From: Utricularia gibba | Taxonomy: Eukaryota; Streptophyta; Magnoliopsida; Lamiales; Lentibulariaceae | Direction of reading: 5' to 3' | Assembly: GCA_002189035.1 (NCBI GenBank) | Contig: NEEC01000147.1 | Span: 1-39,936 of the forward strand | DNA length: 39,936 bases | Part shown: piece after piece, positions 32,701-39,936 of the stretch | Position numbering within the stretch: the first letter of the stretch is position 1 | Layout of the letters: the number at the start of each line of letters is the position of its first letter | Made by a program: the position numbers and the translations under genes | Notes under the pieces: generated by a model | Told to the model about the DNA's origin: nothing | The model's input: only the letters and a program-made list of their open reading frames with translations | Databases searched by the model: none

Positions 32701-34680
32701 CATCACTTTATTTGCCGGACTACAACTAACTCTCGGTGCAAGCCAAACATTACCTTTGTCCGTTCCAGGTGCACCCAAAGACCGCCTGCTCAAGTATAAA
32801 GTAAGTTGTTGAAAAAATCATGTGGGGTGCACGTGACATCATAATTTAAACAAATGCATCATTTTTTTTAATCGATTTGCATCCAGTTGACCTCATGAGC
32901 CATACAGAATCGGGGTCAAGGACCAAGTTCCCAGCGAGACTGGCCGCCACAAAACGAGAAGCGGTTCCTTGAAAAACCATGTAGGCAGCCCCCGAAAACC
33001 GAACGATAATAAATCATTTTATTTGCCGGACTACAACTAACTCTCGGTGCAAGCCAAAATTACCTTTGTCCCGTTCCAGGTGCACCCAAAGACCGCCTGC
33101 TCAAGTATAAAGTAAGTTGTTGAAAAAATCATGTGGGGTGCACGTGACATCATAATTTAAACAAATGCATCATTTTTTTTAATCGATTTGCATCCAGTTG
33201 ACCTCATGAGCCATACAGAATCGGGGTCAAGGACCAAGTTCCCAGCGAGACTGGCCGCCACAAAACGAGAAGCGGTTCCTTGAAAAACCATGTAGGCAGC
33301 CCCCGAAAACGAACGATAATAAATACATCACTTTATTTGCCGACTACAACTAACTCTCGGTGCAAGCCAAACATTACCTTTGTCCCGTTCCAGGTGCACC
33401 CAAAGACCGCCTGCTCAAGTATAAAGTAAGTTGTTGAAAAAATCATGTGGGGTGCACGTGACATCATAATTTAAACAAATGCATCATTTTTTTTAATCGA
33501 TTTGCATCCAGTTGACCTCATGAGCCATACAGAATCGGGTCAAGGACCAAGTTCCCAGCGAGACTGGCCGCCACAAAACGAGAAGCGGTTCCTTGAAAAA
33601 CCATGTAGGCAGCCCCGAAAACCGAACGATAATAAATACATCACTTTATTTGCCGACTACAACTAACTCTCGGTGCAAGCCAAACATTACCTTTGTCCGT
33701 TCCAGGTGCACCAAAGACCGCCTCAAGTATAAAGTAAGTTGTTGAAAAAATCATGTGGGGTGCACGTGACATCATAATTTAAACAAATGCATCATTTTTT
33801 TTTAATCGATTTGCATCCAGTTGACCTCATGAGCCATACAGAATCGGGTCAAGGACCAAGTTCCCAGCGAGACTGGCCGCCACAAAACGAGAAGCGGTTC
33901 CTTGAAAAACCATGTAGGCAGCCCCGAAAACCGAACGATAATAAATACATCACTTTATTTGCCGGACTACAACTAACTCTCGGTGCAAGCCAAACATTAC
34001 CTTTGTCCGTTCCAGGTGCACCAAAGACCGCCTGCTCAAGTATAAAGTAAGTTGTTGAAAAAATCATGTGGGGTGCACGTGACATCATAATTTAAACAAA
34101 TGCATCATTTTTTTTAATCGATTTGCATCCAGTTGACCTCATGAGCCATACAGAATCGGGTCAAGGACCAAGTTCCCAGCGAGACTGGCCGCCACAAAAC
34201 GAGAAGCGTTCCTTGAAAAACCATGTAGGCAGCCCCGAAAACCGAACGATAATAAATACATCACTTTATTTGCCGGACTACAACTAACTTAAGCCAAACA
34301 TTACTTTGTCCGGTTCCAGGTGCACCCAAAGACCGCCTGCTCAAGTATAAAGTAAGTTGTTGAAAAAATCATGTGGGTGCACGTGACATCATAATTAAAA
34401 AACAAATGCATCATTTTTTTTAATCGATTTGCATCCAGTTGACTCATGAGCCATACAGAATCGGGGTCAAGGACCAAGTTCCCGAGACTGGCCGCACAAA
34501 ACGAGAAGCGGTTCCTTGAAAAACATGTAGGCAGCCCCCGAAAACGAACGATAATAAATACATCACTTTATTTGCCGGACTACAACTAACTCTCGGTGCA
34601 AGCCAAACATTACCTTTGTCCCGTTCCAGGTGCACCCAAAGACCGCCTGCTCAAGTATAAAGTAAGTTGTTGAAAAAATC

Positions 34681-34690
34681 ATGTGCCGCC
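34681..34690 (+). other. Clean deletion junction (~120 bp lost)
   Basis: TCATGTG is followed directly by CCGCCACAAAACG. Everything from GGGTGCACGTG to GAGACTGG is missing and both flanks are otherwise normal, so the monomer is about 200 bp. A shared G or TG at the join is the only possible microhomology. Confidence 0.85.
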
Positions 34691-37669
34691 ACAAAACGAG
34701 AAGCGGTTCCTTGAAAAACCATGTAGGCAGCCCCCGAAAACCGAACGATAATAAATACATCACTTTATTTGCCGGACTACAACTAACTCTCGGTGCAAGC
34801 CAAACATTACCTTTGTCCCGTTCCAGGTGCACCCAAAGACCGCCTGCTCAAGTATAAAGTAAGTTGTTGAAAAAATCATTGGGGTGCACGTGACATCATA
34901 ATTTAAACAAATGCATCATTTTTTTTAATCGATTTGCATCCAGTTGACCTCATGAGCCATACAGAATCGGGTCAAGACCAAGTTCCCAGCGAGAAAACGA
35001 GAAGCGGTTCCTTGAAAAACCATGTAGGCAGCCCCCGAAACCGAACGATAATAAATACATCACTTTATTTGCCGGACTACAACTAACTCTCGGTGCAAGC
35101 CAAACATTACCTTTGTCCCGTTCCAGGTGCACCCAAAGACCGCCTGCTCAAGTATAAAGTAAGTTGTTGAAAAAATCATGTGGGGTGCACGTGACATCAT
35201 AATTTAAACAAATGCATCATTTTTTTAATCGATTTGCATCCAGTTGACCTCATGAGCCATACAGAATCGGGGTCAAGGACCAACCAGCGAGACTGGCCGC
35301 CACAAAACGAGAAGCGGTTCCTTGAAAAACCATGTAGGCAGCCCCCGAAAACCGAACGATAATAAATACATCACTTTATTTGCCGGACTACAACTAACTC
35401 TCGGTGCAAGCCAAACTTACCTTTGTCCCGTTCCAGGTGCACCCAAAGACCCTGCTCAAGTATAAAGTAAGTTGTTGAAAAATCATGTGGGTGCACGTGA
35501 CATCATAATTTAAACAAATGCATCATTTTTTTAATCGATTTGCATCCAGTTGACCTCATGAGCCATACAGAATCGGGTCAAGGACCAAGTTCCCAGCGAG
35601 ACTGGCCGCCACAAAACGAGAAGGTTCCTTGAAAAACCATGTAGGCAGCCCCGAAAACCGAACGATAATAAATACATCACTTTATTTGCCGGACTACAAC
35701 TAACTCTCGGTGCAAGCCAAACATTACCTTTGTCCCGTTCCAGGTGCACCCAAAGACCGCCTGCTCAAGTATAAAGTAAGTTGTTGAAAAAATCAGTGCA
35801 CGTGACATCATAATTTAAACAAATGCATTTTTTTAATCGATTTGCATCCAGTTGACCTCATGAGCCATACAGAATCGGGGTCAAGGACCAAGTTCCCAGC
35901 GAGACTGGCCGCCACAAAACGAGAAGCGGTTCCTTGAAAAACCATGTAGGCAGCCCCCGAAAACCGAACGATAATAAATACATCACTTTATTTGCCGGAC
36001 TACAACTAACTCTCGGTGCAAGCCAAACATTACCTTTGTCCCGTCCAGGTGCACCCAAAGACCGCCTGCTCAAGTATAAAGTAAGTTGTTGAAAAAATCA
36101 TGTGGGGTGCACGTGACATCATAATTTAAACAAATGCATCATTTTTTTTAATCGATTTGCATCCAGTTGACCTCATGAGCCATACAGAATCGGGTCAAGG
36201 ACCAAGTTCCCAGCGAGACTGGCCGCACAAAACGAGAAGCGGTTCCTTGAAAAACCATGTAGGCAGCCCCCGAAAACCGAACGATAATAAATACATCACT
36301 TTATTTGCCGGACTACAACTAACTCTCGGTGCAAGCCAAACTTTGTCCCGTTCCAGGTGCACCCAAAGACCGCCTGCTCAAGTATAAAGTAAGTTGTTGA
36401 AAAATCATGTGGGTGCACGTGACATCATAATTTAAAAAATGCATCATTTTTTTAATCGATTTGCATCCAGTTGACCTCATGAGCCATACAGAATCGGGTC
36501 AAGGACCAAGTTTCCAGCGAGACTGGCCGCCACAAAACGAGAAGCGGTTCCTTGAAAAACCATGTAGGCAGCCCCCGAAAACCGAACGATAATAAATACA
36601 TCACTTTATTTGCCGGACTACAACTAACTCTCGGTGCAAGCCAAACCCTTTGTCCCGTTCCAGGTGCACCCAAAGACCGCCTGCTCAAGTATAAAGTAAG
36701 TTGTTGAAAAAATCATGTGGGGTGCACGTGACATCATAATTTAAACAAATGCATCATTTTTTTTAATCGATTTGCATCCAGTTGACCTCATGAGCCATAC
36801 AGAATCGGGTCAAGGACCAAGTTCCCAGCGAGACTGGCCGCCACAAAACGAGAAGCGTTCCTTGAAAAACCATGTAGGCAGCCCCCGAAAACCGAACGAT
36901 AATAAATACATCACTTTATTTGCCGGACTACAACTAACTCTCGGTGCAAGCCAAACATTACCTTTGTCCCGTTCCAGGTGCACCCAAAGACCGCCTGCTC
37001 AAGTATAAAGTAAGTTGTTGAAAAAATCATGTGGGTGCACGTGACATCATAATTTAAACAAATGCATCATTTTTTTAATCGATTTGCATCCAGTTGACCT
37101 CATGAGCCATACAGAATCGGGGTCAAGGACCAAGTTCCCAGCGAGACTGGCCGCCACAAAACGAGAAGCTTTCCTTGAAAAACCATGTAGGCAGCCCCGA
37201 AAACCGAACGATAATAAATACATCACTTTATTTGCCGGACTACAACTAACTCTCGGTGCAAGCCAAACCCCTTTGTCCCGTTCCAGGTGCACCCAAAGAC
37301 CGCCTGCTCAAGTATAAAGTAAGTTGTTGAAAAAATCATGTGGGGTGCACGTGACATCATAATTTAAACAAATGCATCATTTTTTTTAATCGATTTGCAT
37401 CCAGTTGACCTCATGAGCCATACAGAATCGGGGTCAAGGACCAAGTTCCCAGCGAGACTGGCCGCCACAAAACGAGAAGCGGTTCCTTGAAAAACCATGT
37501 AGGCAGCCCCCGAAAACCGAACGATAATAAATACATCACTTTATTTGCCGGACTACAACTAACTCTCGGTGCAAGCCAAACATTACCTTTGTCCCGTTCC
37601 AGGTGCACCCAAACCGCCTGCTCAAGTATAAAGTAAGTTGTTGAAAAATCATGTGGGGTGCACGTGACA

Positions 37670-39250
37670 TCATAATTTAAAAATGCATCATTTTTTTTAA
37701 TCGATTTGCATCCAGTTGACCTCATGAGCCATACAGAATCGGTCAAGGACCAAGTTCCCAGCGAGACTGGCCGCCACAAAACGAGAAGCGTTCCTTGAAA
37801 AACCATGTAGGCAGCCCCCGAAAACCGAACGATAATAAATACATCACTTTATTTGCCGACTACAACTAACTCTCGGTGCAAGCCAAACATTACCTTTGTC
37901 CCGTTCCAGGTGCACCCAAAGACCGCCTGCTCAAGTATAAAGTAAGTTGTTGAAAAAATCATGTGGGGTGCACGTGACATCATAATTTAAAAAGAAATGC
38001 ATCATTTTTTTTAATCGATTTGCATCCAGTTGACCTCATGAGCCATACAGAATACCAAGTTCCAGCGAGACTGGCCGCCACAAAACGAGAAGCGGTTCCT
38101 TGAAAAACCATGTAGGCAGCCCCCGAAAACCGAACGATAATAAATACATCACTTTATTTGCCGGACTACAACTAACTCTCGTGCAAGCCAAAAACCTTAC
38201 CTTTGTCCCGTTCCAGGTGCACCCAAAGACCGCCTGCTCAAGTATAAAGTAAGTTGTTGAAAAAATCATGTGGGTGCACGTGACATCATAATTTAAAGAA
38301 ATGCATCATTTTTTTTAATCGATTTGCATCCAGTTGACCTCATGAGCCATACAGAATCGGGGTCAAGGACCAAGTTCCCAGCGAGACTGGCCGCCACAAA
38401 ACGAGAAGCGGTTCCTTGAAAAACCATGTAGGCAGCCCCCGAAAACCGAACGATAATAAATACATCACTTTATTTGCCGGACTACAACTAACTCTCGTGC
38501 AAGCCAAACATTACCTTTGTCCCGTTCCAGGTGCACCCAAAGACCGCCTGCTCAAGTATAAAGTAAGTTGTTGAAAAAATCATGTGGGGTGCACGTGACA
38601 TCATAATTTAAAGAAATGCATCATTTTTTTTTAATCGATTTGCATCCAGTTGACCTCATGAGCCATACAGAATCGGGGTCAAGGACCAAGTTCCCAGCGA
38701 GACTGGCCGCCACAAAACGAGAAGCGGTTCCTTGAAAAACCATGTAGGCAGCCCCCGAAAACCGAACGATAATAAATACATCACTTTATTTGCCGGACTA
38801 CAACTAACTCTCGGTGCAAGCCAAACCTTTCCTTTGTCCCGTTCCAGGTGCACCCAAAGACCGCCTGCTCAAGTATAAAGTAAGTTGTTGAAAAAATCAT
38901 GTGGGTGCACGTGACATCATAATTTAAACAAATGCATCATTTTTTTTAATCGATTTGCATCCAGTTGACCTCATGAGCCATACAGAATCGGGTCAAGGAC
39001 CAAGTTCCCAGCGAGACTGGCCGCCACAAAACGAGAAGCGGTTCCTTGAAAAACCATGTAGGCAGCCCCCGAAAACCGAACGATAATAAATACATCACTT
39101 TATTTGCCGACTACAACTAACTCTCGGTGCAAGCCAAACATTACCTTTGTCCCGTTCCAGGTGCACCCAAGACCGCCTGCTCAAGTATAAAGTAAGTTGT
39201 TGAAAAAATCATGTGGGGTGCACGTGACATCATAATTTAAAAGAAATGCA
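37670..39250 (+). repeat. Local variant cluster of A monomers (AAAGAAATGC form)
   Basis: The usual TTTAAACAAATGC is changed to TTTAAAAATGC near 37,678, TTTAAAAAGAAATGC near 37,987, TTTAAAGAAATGC near 38,295 and 38,611, and TTTAAAAGAAATGC near 39,238. One normal copy lies at 38,925. The form is otherwise rare in the window (one case in the scrambled tract, near 27,876), so these neighbours probably share a recent origin. Confidence 0.8.
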
Positions 39251-39936
39251 TCATTTTTTTTAATCGATTTGCATCCAGTTGACCTCATGAGCCATACAGA
39301 ATCGGGTCAAGGACCAAGTTCCCAGCGAGACTGGCCGCCACAAAACGAGAAGCGGTTCCTTGAAAAACCATGTAGGCAGCCCCCGAAAACCGAACGATAA
39401 TAAATACATCACTTTATTTGCCGGACTACAACTAACTCTCGGTGCAAGCCAAACATTACCTTTGTCCCGTTCCAGGTGCACCCAAAGACCGCCTGCTCAA
39501 GTATAAAGTAAGTTGTTGAAAAAATCATGTGGGGTGCACGTGACATCATAATTTAAACAAATGCATCATTTTTTTTAATCGATTTGCATCCAGTTGACCT
39601 CATGAGCCATACAGAATCGTCAAGACCAAGTTCCCAGCGAGACTGGCCGCCACAAAACGAGAAGCGGTTCCTTGAAAAACCATGTAGGCAGCCCCCGAAA
39701 ACCGAACGATAATAAATACATCACTTTATTTGCCGGACTACAACTAACTCTCGGTGCAAGCCAAACATTACCTTTGTCCCGTTCCAGGTGCACCCAAAGA
39801 CCGCCTGCTCAAGTATAAAGTAAGTTGTTGAAAAATCATGTGGGTGCACGTGACATCATAATTTAAACAAATGCATCATTTTTTTTAATCGATTGCATCC
39901 AGTTGACCTCATGAGCCATACAGAATCGGGGTCAAG

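Larger units (their letters stand above)
1..39936 (+). repeat. Satellite DNA array, ~310-316 bp monomer, head to tail
   Basis: The whole window is built from one monomer of about 310-316 bp in direct orientation. The landmark GATTTGCATCCAGTTGACCT or a close variant recurs about every 313 bp from near position 130 to the right edge. I saw no inverted copy and no unrelated insert. Each monomer carries, in order, a GTGCACGTGACATCA block, an AAATGCATCA block followed by a run of about eight T, the landmark above, a GC-richer stretch (AGACTGGCCGCCACAAAACG), an AATAAATACATCACTT block, and a GTTCCAGGTGCACCC block. Both ends of the window fall inside a monomer, so the true array is longer. Eukaryotic heterochromatic satellite is the best explanation by inference. 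The family name, species and chromosomal position cannot be told from the sequence. Confidence 0.97.
28559..39936 (+). repeat. Right-hand array of type A monomers (~36 copies)
   Basis: Regular A copies run to the right edge. Interruptions are few: a small-loss patch at 29,284-29,325, a partial duplication at 29,613-29,781, altered second halves near 30,580-30,645 and 31,808-31,850, and a deletion at 34,685. Homopolymer length differs from copy to copy, and substitutions are rare. The last copy is cut by the window edge within GGGGTCAAG. Confidence 0.92.

Noticed and set aside
461-39481. Dozens of open reading frames of 60-131 codons on both strands, many giving nearly the same ~65-residue peptide
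   Set aside because: They are the same part of the monomer read in each copy. They start and stop at fixed monomer positions, many begin with GTG and not ATG, frames shift with one-base indels, and no domain or protein-like conservation is visible. The longest (37411-37806, minus strand) only arises because indels join two monomers in one frame.
1-39936. CRISPR array
   Set aside because: Repeat units are ~313 bp with no short repeat and unique spacer alternation. The whole unit is repeated and there is no cas-like gene.
1-39936. CENP-B box in the monomer
   Set aside because: I looked for the TTCG....A..CGGG core on both strands. CCCGAAAACCGAACG has some of the letters but wrong spacing, so I do not call it.
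1-39936. Tandem rRNA, tRNA, histone or snRNA gene cluster
   Set aside because: The monomer lacks any recognisable rRNA or tRNA segment, box A/B pair or histone-like reading frame. The TATAAAG and T-run motifs are not at a consistent distance with a plausible RNA between them.
1-39936. Polyadenylation signal and TATA box (AATAAA, TATAAAG) as functional gene signals
   Set aside because: Both occur in nearly every monomer without an associated gene, and are expected by chance in AT-rich repeat sequence.
1-39936. Bacterial or phage accessory region with a novel defence or mobile system
   Set aside because: There are no operons, ribosome binding sites before long frames, or coding density. A 40 kb head-to-tail satellite array is not a known bacterial arrangement.

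Overview
The window is one uninterrupted block of tandemly repeated satellite DNA and contains no gene that I can support. A monomer of about 310-316 bp is repeated head to tail, always in the same orientation, roughly 125 times, and both ends of the window cut through a monomer, so the array continues on both sides. An array of this size, with nearly identical copies, mixed monomer types and no coding sequence, suggests pericentromeric, centromeric or other heterochromatic satellite of a eukaryote. I do not recognise the family and cannot name the organism.

Layout. (1) Positions 1-13,201 form an irregular higher-order array. The common monomer (type A) is interrupted by a diverged monomer (type B), followed in every case but one by a third type (C). 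The B+C pair is separated by blocks of 5, 5, 3, 1, 2, 1, 2 and 2 A monomers, so unit length varies from about 0.9 to 2.2 kb. Three B monomers near 8.9 and 12.3-12.9 kb are A/B hybrids. (2) Positions 13,202-15,633 are a clean run of A monomers. (3) Positions 15,634-28,208 still consist mainly of A monomers, but contain about twenty tracts in which monomer pieces are deleted, duplicated or joined out of order. The longest is at 27,044-28,208. (4) Positions 28,209-39,936 return to near-perfect A monomers, with a few partial duplications and deletions and one local variant cluster near 37.7-39.3 kb.

Two structural points stand out. First, the monomer is itself an old dimer: its two halves of about 157-159 bp align in the same order. 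Second, type A copies differ mostly by one-base length changes in homopolymers and hardly by substitutions. That pattern is more typical of noisy long-read consensus, or of a non-natural sequence, than of satellite evolution. The scrambled tracts should therefore be confirmed in raw reads before any biology is built on them.

Open reading frames of 60-131 codons recur on both strands. They are simply the same stretch of the monomer read again in each copy, many start at GTG, and none is a credible gene. There are no rRNA, tRNA, CRISPR, transposon or regulatory features that I can support beyond short motifs carried in every monomer.
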